A DNA stretch of 14,004 nucleotides from Actinomycetes bacterium (GTDB lineage Bacteria; Actinomycetota; Actinomycetes; Actinomycetales; Demequinaceae): the NCBI GenBank assembly GCA_023428185.1, contig JAEYYZ010000087.1, positions 1-14,004 of the forward strand, read 5' to 3'. Positions 1 through 6,396 of this stretch are shown here, piece by piece. Under the pieces are notes generated by a model. It was not told the origin of the DNA, did no database searches, and worked only from the letters and a program-made list of their open reading frames with translations. How positions within the stretch are numbered: position 1 is the stretch's first letter; each line of letters opens with the position of its first letter. Both the position numbers and the translations under genes were made by a program.

Positions 1-32
1 AGATTTCGGAGCTTTACGAGGCCTTGCGGTAA
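1..32 (+). CDS. Possible C-terminal tail of an upstream gene (partial)
   Basis: Reading from base 3, the window opens with nine codons encoding ISELYEALR and then a TAA stop at 30-32. The composition (mixed amphipathic residues, common codons) looks like the end of a real protein, and a stop here leaves about 70 nt before typA, a normal intergenic length. Too little is present to name a family, and it may be chance reading of an intergenic stretch. Confidence 0.35.
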   Translation, partial: ISELYEALR

Positions 33-55
33 CAAACCCGGGTCCCGGGTAGAAT
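24..55 (+). promoter_or_regulatory. Candidate typA promoter
   Basis: TAGAAT at 50-55 matches the actinobacterial -10 consensus. The nearest -35-like hexamer is TTGCGG at 24-29, but the 20-nt spacer is long, so the -35 assignment is weak. Transcription would begin near 62, giving a leader of about 40 nt that holds the GGAAGAG ribosome binding site at 88-94. This placement also argues against the upstream ATG at 54, which would lie inside the -10 box. Confidence 0.5.
36..50. repeat. Perfect 15-bp dyad before typA
   Basis: ACCCGGG and CCCGGGT flank a single central T, so the whole 15-mer is palindromic around position 43; it also reads as two tandem CCCGGGT units. It lies between the possible upstream stop codon and the -10-like TAGAAT and ends on the first base of that box. 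It could be an operator in the promoter spacer, or a 6-bp hairpin with a 3-nt loop that ends the upstream transcript. There is no T-tract, so a classical terminator is unlikely. Confidence 0.5.
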
Positions 56-101
56 GGTGCGGCTCCTCTCGGAGCATCACCCCTCACGGAAGAGTCCTTA
101 T

Positions 102-2000
102 ATGCCCGTGCGCTCAGACTTGCGCAACGTCGCTATCGTCGCCCACGTTGACCATGGCAAGACCACTTTGGTGGACGCCATGCTGTGGCAAGGCGGTGCC
201 TTTAGTGAACACGCCAACCCCGACGAACGTGCCATGGACTCCGGTGACCTTGAACGGGAAAAGGGCATCACCATCCTCGCCAAGAACACAGCCATCCGTT
301 ACACGGGTGCTGCGGCGATCCCAGGTGGCGTCACCATCAACGTGATCGACACCCCCGGCCACGCCGATTTTGGTGGCGAAGTAGAGCGCGGTCTGTCCAT
401 GGTGGACGGCGTAGTGCTGCTCGTCGATGCCTCCGAAGGCCCGTTGCCGCAGACTCGCTTTGTGCTCCGCAAGGCGCTCGCGGCGCACCTTCCTGTGATC
501 ATCGTGGTCAACAAAGTCGACCGCTCTGACTCGCGCATCACCGAGGTGGTGGAGGAAACCCACGACTTGCTGTTGGGCCTAGCGTCGGACCTTCATGATG
601 AGGTCCCAGACCTGGACATTGACGCACTGCTGGCCGTGCCTGTGGTGTTCGCGTCCGCCAAGGCAGGTATTGCATCGCTCACGCAACCGGCCGACGGCAC
701 CTTGCCTGACGGCGACAACCTTGAGCCGCTCTTCCACACCATCATGGAACGCATACCGGCACCCGTGTATGACGACTCCTTCCCGTTGCAAGCCCACGTC
801 ACCAACTTGGACGCTTCCCCGTTCTTGGGGCGCTTGGCGTTGTTGCGCGTCTATAACGGCACCCTCCGCAAGGGCCAGCAAGTGGCGTGGGCTCGCGCCG
901 ACGGCACCATCAAGCAAGTGAAGATCACAGAACTTCTTGAAACCAAGGGCCTCGATCGCGTCCCGACGGAGCAGGCAGGTCCCGGCGACATTGTGGCTGT
1001 TGCGGGTATTGAAGACATCACCATTGGCGAGACGCTCACGGATAGTGATGACCCTCGTCCATTGCCACTCATTTCGGTCGATGACCCGGCCATCTCCGTC
1101 ACTATCGGTATCAACACCTCCCCGCTCGCTGGGCGAGTCAAGGGTGCCAAGGTGACCGCCCGCCAAGTCAAGGACCGCCTTGACCGCGAACTCATCGGTA
1201 ACGTCTCGATCCGTGTTCTGCCCACCGAGCGTCCCGATGCGTGGGAGGTCCAGGGCCGTGGTGAGTTGGCGCTCGCCATCTTGGTGGAGCAGATGCGCCG
1301 CGAGGGATTCGAGCTCACCGTGGGCAAGCCGCAAGTGGTCACGCGTACCGTGGACGGCAAGCTCCACGAACCTATGGAACACATGACCATTGACGTCCCA
1401 GAAGAGCACTTGGGTGCAGTCACGCAGTTGCTGGCAGCCCGGCGGGGCCGCATGGAGACGATGTCCAACCACGGCACGGGGTGGGTGCGTATGGAGTTCA
1501 TCGTCCCCGCGCGCGGTCTTATTGGGTTCAGGTCAACCTTCCTGACCGAGACCCGCGGTACAGGTATTGCCTCGTCCATCAGCCACGGGTACGAGCCTTG
1601 GGCTGGCAACATCGACTACCGCCAATCAGGTTCACTCGTGGCGGACCGCTCCGGTGTGGTGACCCCCAACGCGCTCATGGACCTCGCGGCTCGCGGCACC
1701 TTCTTTGTAGGCCCCACGGAGGATGTCTACGAAGGCATGGTCATTGGTGAGAACAACCGCGCCGAGGACATGGATGTCAACATCACCAAGGAAAAGAAAC
1801 TCAACAACATTCGCTCCTCCACGGGCGATGAACTTGAGCGTTTGACCCCTCCCCGCCGTCTCACCTTGGAAGAATCGCTTGAGTTTGCGGGCGATGATGA
1901 ATGTGTGGAGGTGACGCCTGAGAAGGTGCGCATCCGCAAGGTGATCTTGGACCAAACCGAGCGCGCAAGGGCGGCCTCACGGGCCAAGAAGCAAGGTTAA
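102..2000 (+). CDS. typA: Ribosome-associated translational GTPase TypA/BipA
   Basis: This is an EF-G/LepA-like GTPase that binds the ribosome and affects subunit assembly and stress adaptation. The 632-residue product has all G motifs in order: the P-loop AHVDHGKTT (14-22), the switch region EREKGITI, the G3 motif DTPGH, NKVD and the G5-like SAKAG. Domains II and III follow, then the TypA-specific C-terminal region with RGLIGFR and a basic tail rich in Lys and Arg. The length is usual for actinobacterial TypA. I chose the ATG at 102 because GGAAGAG lies 7 nt upstream and because the family starts just before the first strand of the G domain. An in-frame ATG at 54 would add 16 unconserved residues and falls within the likely -10 box. 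It stands alone upstream of a small membrane protein gene. Confidence 0.97.
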   Translation: MPVRSDLRNVAIVAHVDHGKTTLVDAMLWQGGAFSEHANPDERAMDSGDLEREKGITILAKNTAIRYTGAAAIPGGVTINVIDTPGHADFGGEVERGLSMVDGVVLLVDASEGPLPQTRFVLRKALAAHLPVIIVVNKVDRSDSRITEVVEETHDLLLGLASDLHDEVPDLDIDALLAVPVVFASAKAGIASLTQPADGTLPDGDNLEPLFHTIMERIPAPVYDDSFPLQAHVTNLDASPFLGRLALLRVYNGTLRKGQQVAWARADGTIKQVKITELLETKGLDRVPTEQAGPGDIVAVAGIEDITIGETLTDSDDPRPLPLISVDDPAISVTIGINTSPLAGRVKGAKVTARQVKDRLDRELIGNVSIRVLPTERPDAWEVQGRGELALAILVEQMRREGFELTVGKPQVVTRTVDGKLHEPMEHMTIDVPEEHLGAVTQLLAARRGRMETMSNHGTGWVRMEFIVPARGLIGFRSTFLTETRGTGIASSISHGYEPWAGNIDYRQSGSLVADRSGVVTPNALMDLAARGTFFVGPTEDVYEGMVIGENNRAEDMDVNITKEKKLNNIRSSTGDELERLTPPRRLTLEESLEFAGDDECVEVTPEKVRIRKVILDQTERARAASRAKKQG

Positions 2001-2050
2001 GTGCGTGACTTCTCTCGGCTTGTGTCGCGAGAATCTGCGCAACGCTCGCC

Positions 2051-2056
2051 TATTCT
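2051..2056 (+). promoter_or_regulatory. Candidate -10 box, leaderless small membrane protein gene
   Basis: TATTCT lies 7 nt before the ATG at 2064, so transcription would start on or within a base of the start codon. No Shine-Dalgarno-like sequence lies in front of that ATG. No good -35 hexamer is visible at the expected distance. The text TATTCTTGACCAC-ATG resembles the segments before dapD and dapE. Confidence 0.4.
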
Positions 2057-2063
2057 TGACCAC

Positions 2064-2417
2064 ATGCTCAAGCGGGTGATCCAGTTGGTGGCGCTCACCC
2101 TATTGGGTGTAGGGGTCGCCACCGTGGGCGTTGGTGGCCATCGTGCATACGGCTTCATTGGCGTTGCACTGGGGCTGATCCTCGTTGCTACGGCAAGCAT
2201 CTTTGCGCGGGCTTGGGCTCGCTGGCTGGGTTACTCAGTGTTTGCCGCTGCGTGGGCAGCCATGACTATGGTTTACGCGCAGCGCGGACCGGGTAACTCG
2301 GTTCTCATTGCCTCCGACACCAATGGTTACCTGTGGCTCTACGGGGGCGCTCTGGTCATTGTCGCAGTAGCCCTGATCCCGCGGTTCTTGCTCGAGGGGC
2401 GCGATGTCCAAGCGTAG
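2064..2417 (+). CDS. Small four-helix integral membrane protein
   Basis: The product is 117 residues with four hydrophobic stretches at about 5-24, 28-48, 53-71 and 89-109, and almost no soluble domain, so it should sit in the cytoplasmic membrane. No catalytic motif is visible. Small membrane proteins of this kind (possibly the DUF6113 group) occur near typA, fdxA and dapC in other actinobacteria, but I assign that family only tentatively. The ATG at 2064 is chosen because it starts directly before the first helix and has a -10-like box at leaderless spacing. An in-frame GTG at 2001, right after the typA stop, would add a polar 21-residue N-terminus. The 3' end overlaps the VanW-family gene by 14 nt, which suggests translational coupling of two envelope proteins. 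Confidence 0.8.
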   Translation: MLKRVIQLVALTLLGVGVATVGVGGHRAYGFIGVALGLILVATASIFARAWARWLGYSVFAAAWAAMTMVYAQRGPGNSVLIASDTNGYLWLYGGALVIVAVALIPRFLLEGRDVQA

Positions 2418-4821
2418 AAGAGACCTCATTGCCGAGGCCGAGTTTGTGCTCGCCCAGCGCCGCCGTGCCGTGGCGCACCGGACGCTACGGCGCCAATCGG
2501 CGCTACGCGCCACGCAGGATGGGCCCAAGACTCCTCGAGTCCTGCCGATGCCACCATTGCCGGCATCAAAGGCAGTAATTTCCGGCGCGGCGCCCACCGA
2601 CCTTGAGTTTGTCATCGAGGAGTTCCGAGCGGACGATGCGGTAGCCGACACCGTGGCGATGCAGGTGGTGGCGAAGGCGCCTGCCAAGCGTAAGCCTCGG
2701 GCCAAGGTTCGGCCGGAGCCGGAGCCCGAGCCCCAGCCCCAGCCCGAGCCAGAACCTGAGCCGGAACCGGAACCGGAACCTGAGCCGGAGCCGGAGCCGG
2801 CGCCCGAGCCCGAGCCCCAGCCCGAGCCAGAACCTGAGCCGGAGCCGGAGCCGGAGTCTGAGCCTGAGCCAGAGCCGGAACCGGAACCGGAGCCGGAGCC
2901 AGAGCCTGAGCCTGAGCCAAAGCCGGAACCGGAACCGGAACCTGAGCCTGAGCCAAAGCCAAAACTCAAGAAACAGCCGAAGGCCAAGAAAGAGGCTCCC
3001 GCGCTCGCGCCCGAGCCGGAGCCTGAGCCGGAGCCTGAGCCTGAGCCTGAGCCGGAGCCGGAGCCTGAACCTGAACCTGAACCCGCGCCCGCGCCCGAGC
3101 CCGAGCCCGCGCCGCTGCCGTTGCCGGTGCCGGTCCCGCGCCCTGAGCCTGCCCCGGCATCGGCCCCTAGGAACCGCCGCCGAGCTCTTGTCATCGCCCT
3201 GGTGAGTGTGCTCGCCGCGTATGCGGGCGCGCAGGCGTGGGCAGGCAGTGCCGCACCGGAGGGCACCACGGTGCTGGGCACGGACCTGTCTGGGATGTCT
3301 GCAGGTGAGGTGCGACGAGAGGTGTTGGCGCTCGCCGAGCAGGTGAACGATGCCCCCATCACCGTGGCGGTTGAGCTCAACAGCACCGAGTTACCCCCCT
3401 CGGCAGCCGGGTTGGAGATGCACGGCGATGCCACGGCCAACAGGATCGTGGGTTTCTCATTGGACCCGCGACGGATTGTCTCGAGGCTGACGGGCGGGGG
3501 AGAGGTAGAGCCTGTTGTCACGCGGGACGCCCAGACAGTGACTGAGGCCGTGCGCGAGGCGGCCACAGTGGGCCTTAACCAAGATGCGGTGGAAGCCACC
3601 GTGGACATGGACGGCCCAGAGGTGCAGATCACGGCGGGCCAGCCGCGCATCGAAGTGGATGTTGAAGCGACCGCCACTCAAATCTTTGAGACATGGCCCC
3701 ACGCCAACAGTTTTGCGGCGGTTGCCGTTGTGGAGTCGCCGGAACTCACCACTGAAGAAGCGGTGCGCTTCCAAAAAGCCATGAACGAATGGGTCTTTGC
3801 CAAGGAGGTGACACTGACCTCCCCCAACGGAAATGTGGTGTTGACCCCTGAGGAATTCGCTACCTACACGGGGTACGAATTGGTGGATGGGCACTTGTCG
3901 CTGACGGTGAACGGGGAACGCTTGGCCAGCGACTTGAGGCGCTCGCACCCGCACCTTGAGAACGCGGCGCGGGACGCTTCGCTCATGTTCGATGCAGCGC
4001 ACATGTTGGTAGTGGACCCCGGTCAACCCGCACGCGTAATTGACGACGAGAACATGGAGGCGGCTGCCATAGCGGCGGCCTCCGGCATCAACCACAGCGG
4101 CCCGATCGCATTCATTGAGACCCCGCCCGCGGTGACGGCTGAGGACATAGACCTTCAAGACTTCACTCACCGCATCTCGTCGTTCACCACGCCGTTCACC
4201 CCGCGAGAGTCGCGCCGTGAGCGCAATATCGCCAACGCCGCGCAACGCATGAGTGGCACCATCATTGAGCCGGGTGAGGTTTTCAGCTTGGCGGAGGCGA
4301 TTGGTCCAGTGGATGCTGCCCACGGGTACGTCAGCGCGGGCGCCATCATTTCCAACGTGCACTCCGAAGCGATGGGCGGCGGTCTATCCCAAATGGCGAC
4401 CACTGCGTACAACGCTGGTTACTTTGCCGGGCTCGAGGACGTGCAGCATCGTCCCCACTCCGAATGGTTTGCGCGCTACCCGGCCGGCCGGGAGGCGACC
4501 CTCTTCCTCCCCAGCCTGGACATGAAGTTCCGCAATGACACTCCGTACGCCATTCTGGTGAACGCCTATGTAGAGAATGCCTCCGTCACGGTGGACTTGT
4601 GGTCCACGCCGTACTACACGGTGGAAACCACTAGCTCCGGGAAGTACAACGTGCGCAGCGCGGGCACGCAATACTCGAGCGATCCCGGGTGCACGCGCCA
4701 AGGCGCGAGCCAAGGCTTCACCATCACCAACACGCGTTACGTGTACCTCGACGGCGTATTGGTGAAGGAAGAGCCCTTCACGTGGACCTACCGGGCTGTA
4801 CCGGCCATTGTGTGCCAGTAA
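2404..4821 (+). CDS. VanW-family membrane protein with a long Glu-Pro repeat
   Basis: This 805-residue single-pass protein probably acts in or on the cell wall; its function is unknown. In order: a basic polar N-terminus (1-103); Glu-Pro repeats at about 104-187 and 203-255, separated by a Lys-rich linker (188-202); a basic stop RNRRR (256-260); one membrane helix (about 261-279); an outer region resembling the putative peptidoglycan-binding repeats found with VanW (about 290-580); and a VanW domain (about 590-740) containing EPGEVFS and GGGLSQMATT. The C-terminal extension has Cys763 and Cys804, a likely disulfide. The GGGxCQ motif common in VanW has Ser instead of Cys, as I recall is frequent in actinobacterial members. 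VanW is named after a vancomycin-resistance cluster gene, but that name does not imply resistance here. The start has GAGGGG at 2394-2399 and overlaps the preceding gene by 14 nt. Confidence 0.9.
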   Translation: MSKRRRDLIAEAEFVLAQRRRAVAHRTLRRQSALRATQDGPKTPRVLPMPPLPASKAVISGAAPTDLEFVIEEFRADDAVADTVAMQVVAKAPAKRKPRAKVRPEPEPEPQPQPEPEPEPEPEPEPEPEPEPAPEPEPQPEPEPEPEPEPESEPEPEPEPEPEPEPEPEPEPKPEPEPEPEPEPKPKLKKQPKAKKEAPALAPEPEPEPEPEPEPEPEPEPEPEPEPAPAPEPEPAPLPLPVPVPRPEPAPASAPRNRRRALVIALVSVLAAYAGAQAWAGSAAPEGTTVLGTDLSGMSAGEVRREVLALAEQVNDAPITVAVELNSTELPPSAAGLEMHGDATANRIVGFSLDPRRIVSRLTGGGEVEPVVTRDAQTVTEAVREAATVGLNQDAVEATVDMDGPEVQITAGQPRIEVDVEATATQIFETWPHANSFAAVAVVESPELTTEEAVRFQKAMNEWVFAKEVTLTSPNGNVVLTPEEFATYTGYELVDGHLSLTVNGERLASDLRRSHPHLENAARDASLMFDAAHMLVVDPGQPARVIDDENMEAAAIAAASGINHSGPIAFIETPPAVTAEDIDLQDFTHRISSFTTPFTPRESRRERNIANAAQRMSGTIIEPGEVFSLAEAIGPVDAAHGYVSAGAIISNVHSEAMGGGLSQMATTAYNAGYFAGLEDVQHRPHSEWFARYPAGREATLFLPSLDMKFRNDTPYAILVNAYVENASVTVDLWSTPYYTVETTSSGKYNVRSAGTQYSSDPGCTRQGASQGFTITNTRYVYLDGVLVKEEPFTWTYRAVPAIVCQ
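2713..3168 (+). repeat. Pro-Glu-coding tandem repeat (minisatellite-like)
   Basis: Almost every codon pair is CCN-GAR, giving two EP-rich blocks at 2713-2964 and 3010-3168. Third-base variants reveal nested duplications: the segment CAGCCCGAGCCAGAACCTGA at 2740 recurs at 2818 (78-nt offset), and a CCT-GAG-CCA-(A/G)AG unit recurs at 2863, 2911 and 2947. All offsets are multiples of 6 nt, so gains and losses stay in frame and keep the EP register. The tract is a likely site of length variation among strains and of assembly collapse. Confidence 0.9.
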
Positions 4822-4844
4822 CCAAAGCCATTCCGTGGCGCGGC

Positions 4845-4850
4845 TATGAT
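4845..4850 (+). promoter_or_regulatory. Candidate -10 box of fdxA
   Basis: TATGAT, a near-consensus -10 hexamer, lies in the 65-bp gap between the VanW-family gene and fdxA. A start near 4857 would give a leader of about 30 nt containing the AAGGAG ribosome binding site. The matching -35 region (near 4822) is poor. The position suggests that fdxA and dapC begin a separate transcription unit. Confidence 0.45.
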
Positions 4851-4886
4851 GGTCCCGACCTTGAACCCGCCCCTTAAGGAGCATCA

Positions 4887-5210
4887 GTGACGTACGTCAT
4901 CGCCCTGCCCTGTGTAGATGTCAAGGACAAGGCATGCATCGACGAGTGTCCCGTCGACTGCATCTATGAGGGCGACCGCATGCTCTACATCCACCCCGAC
5001 GAGTGTGTGGACTGTGGTGCATGCGAACCTGTGTGCCCCGTGGAAGCGATTTACTACGAGGACGATGTTCCTGACAAGTGGTCTGACTACTACGCGGCGA
5101 ACGTGGAGTTCTTCTCTGAGATTGGCTCCCCGGGCGGTGCGGCAAAGATGGGTCTGATCAACCACGATCACGACCTCATCAAGTCGTTGCCGTTGCAAGT
5201 TCAGGACTAG
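4887..5210 (+). CDS. fdxA: Seven-iron ferredoxin (3Fe-4S/4Fe-4S)
   Basis: This small cytoplasmic electron carrier has 107 residues, the usual length for the family (FdxA; the M. tuberculosis relative next to dapC is called FdxC). By comparison with Azotobacter ferredoxin I, Cys9, Cys17 and Cys50 should hold the 3Fe-4S cluster and Cys21, Cys40, Cys43 and Cys46 the 4Fe-4S cluster, leaving Cys25 free. The second motif CVDCGACEPVCPV is intact. The C-terminal half is acidic and aromatic, as in other members. The start is GTG, decided by AAGGAG at 4876-4881, 5 nt upstream. The stop overlaps the GTG at 5210 that is one possible start of dapC; this pairing is conserved in actinobacteria, though the redox partner is not shown by the sequence. 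Confidence 0.96.
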   Translation: MTYVIALPCVDVKDKACIDECPVDCIYEGDRMLYIHPDECVDCGACEPVCPVEAIYYEDDVPDKWSDYYAANVEFFSEIGSPGGAAKMGLINHDHDLIKSLPLQVQD

Positions 5211-5230
5211 TGCCCTCGGGGCCAACGCCT

Positions 5231-6352
5231 ATGGGCCTCTTCGCCGCCTCCCTTCCCGATTTTCCCTGGGACTCACTCGCGCCTTTCAAGTCCACGGCCG
5301 CGCAGCACCCTGACGGCATCGTTGACCTGTCCGTTGGCACTCCGGTTGATCCCACTCCCCAGGTGGTGCAGCGGGCGCTGATTGAGGCAGCAAACGCCCC
5401 TGGCTATCCCACTACGCACGGCACTGCGGAATTGCGCGAGGCCGTGGTGGAGTGGTTTGCGCGGCGCCGCAACGTACCCAACCTGGACCCGCATGCAGTG
5501 TTGCCAACAGTGGGCTCCAAGGAGTTGGTGGCCATGTTGCCGTCACTCCTGGGCCTGGGGGTTGGCGATGTAGTGGTTCATCCTCGCGTCGCATACCCCA
5601 CGTATGACGTGGGTGCTCGTCTGGCCGGCGCTACCCCCACGCCGGCCGATGCCGTGGCCGAGTGGGCAGACAACCCTGCGGTCAAACTTGTATGGGTCAA
5701 CTCGCCCTCGAACCCCACGGGTGCGGTGGCAAGCACGGATTACTTGGCCCAGGTAGTGGAAGCGGCTCGGAGCATCGGCGCGCTGGTGGTGTCGGATGAG
5801 TGTTACGCGGAGCTCGCTTGGGATGAGCCGTATGCGAGCCGGGGAGTCCCCTCGGTGCTGGACCCGGCGGTTCGCGGCGGGTCCACTGACGGAGTGCTCG
5901 CGTTGTACTCACTGTCCAAGCAATCCAACCTTGCCGGCTACCGTGCGGCCTTCGCCGCCGGGGATCCAGCCGTCATTGCAGCCTTGCTCGAGGCACGCAA
6001 GCACATCGGCATGATCATGCCTGCGCCGGTTCAAGCCGCGATGGTGGCGGCGCTGGGGGATGAGAGCCACACGGCCGCCCAGAAGGCGATCTATGCCGCG
6101 CGGCGTACTGTTCTCGCAGAGGCCCTGGTACATGCCGGATTCACCATTGAAGATTCGCAAGCGGGGCTTTACTTGTGGGTGACGCGCGGCGAGGACTGTT
6201 GGGACACCATCGAGTGGCTCGCACAGCGGGGAATTCTCGCGGCGCCTGGAAGTTTCTATGGTGACGCGGGTGTGCGAAATGTTCGCATAGCGCTCACTGC
6301 AACGGACGAGAGGGTCCAGTCGGCGGCTCGCAGGCTCGTCAACCCTAGGTAA
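5231..6352 (+). CDS. dapC: N-succinyldiaminopimelate aminotransferase DapC
   Basis: This PLP-dependent class I/II aminotransferase uses glutamate to aminate N-succinyl-2-amino-6-oxopimelate, a middle step of the succinylase route to lysine and meso-diaminopimelate. From the ATG at 5231 the product is 373 residues. The N-terminal FPWDSL and VDLSVGTPVDPTP are typical of actinobacterial DapC; NSPSNPTG is the conserved NPTG-type loop, and SLSKQSNLAGYR contains the Schiff-base lysine (Lys230). A GTG at 5210 overlapping the fdxA stop (TAGTG) would add seven residues. Its AGGA is only 3 nt away, too close, so I prefer 5231, although only a weak CGGGG precedes that start. Both starts keep the gene translationally close to fdxA. 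The other genes of this branch, dapD and dapE, lie 3-6 kb downstream. Confidence 0.94.
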   Translation: MGLFAASLPDFPWDSLAPFKSTAAQHPDGIVDLSVGTPVDPTPQVVQRALIEAANAPGYPTTHGTAELREAVVEWFARRRNVPNLDPHAVLPTVGSKELVAMLPSLLGLGVGDVVVHPRVAYPTYDVGARLAGATPTPADAVAEWADNPAVKLVWVNSPSNPTGAVASTDYLAQVVEAARSIGALVVSDECYAELAWDEPYASRGVPSVLDPAVRGGSTDGVLALYSLSKQSNLAGYRAAFAAGDPAVIAALLEARKHIGMIMPAPVQAAMVAALGDESHTAAQKAIYAARRTVLAEALVHAGFTIEDSQAGLYLWVTRGEDCWDTIEWLAQRGILAAPGSFYGDAGVRNVRIALTATDERVQSAARRLVNPR

Positions 6353-6355
6353 ACT
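6350..6355 (+). promoter_or_regulatory. Candidate -10 box of gltA
   Basis: TAAACT overlaps the dapC stop codon (TAA at 6350-6352). A transcript from here would start near 6362, just before the hairpin at 6365-6380. No convincing -35 hexamer is present in the 3' end of dapC, so gltA may instead, or also, be read from upstream. Confidence 0.35.
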
Positions 6356-6364
6356 GGCGACAAA

Positions 6365-6380
6365 GCCGGGTCAACCCGGT
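6365..6380 (+). promoter_or_regulatory. Hairpin/dyad in the gltA leader
   Basis: CCGGG and CCCGG enclose a TCAA loop; an outer G-T pair extends the stem to 6 bp in RNA. As DNA, CCGGGT-CA-ACCCGG is a perfect 14-bp dyad (6366-6379). It ends 6 nt before the AGGAGG ribosome binding site, so it could be a repressor operator or a structure affecting translation. It is not followed by a T-run, so it is not an intrinsic terminator. Confidence 0.5.
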
Positions 6381-6386
6381 GCTGGC

Positions 6387-6392
6387 AGGAGG
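6387..6392 (+). promoter_or_regulatory. Ribosome binding site of gltA
   Basis: A full AGGAGG lies 4 nt before ATG 6397. It decides that start over the in-frame GTG at 6379, which lies upstream of the site, inside the hairpin region. Confidence 0.75.
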
Positions 6393-6396
6393 ACGC

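Noticed and set aside
579..1472. A 297-codon open frame on the - strand within typA
   Set aside because: High-GC codon bias leaves antisense frames open. The protein has no recognisable domain, and typA is certain.
2235..3677. A 480-codon open frame on the - strand rich in Gly-Ser repeats
   Set aside because: It is the antisense reading of CCN-GAR codons, which yields Gly-Ser. It crosses two confident + strand genes and has no ribosome binding site or family resemblance.
2404..4821. Vancomycin resistance gene
   Set aside because: Only a VanW-type domain of unknown function is present. None of the vanHAX ligase/dehydrogenase/dipeptidase genes or a two-component system is in the window.
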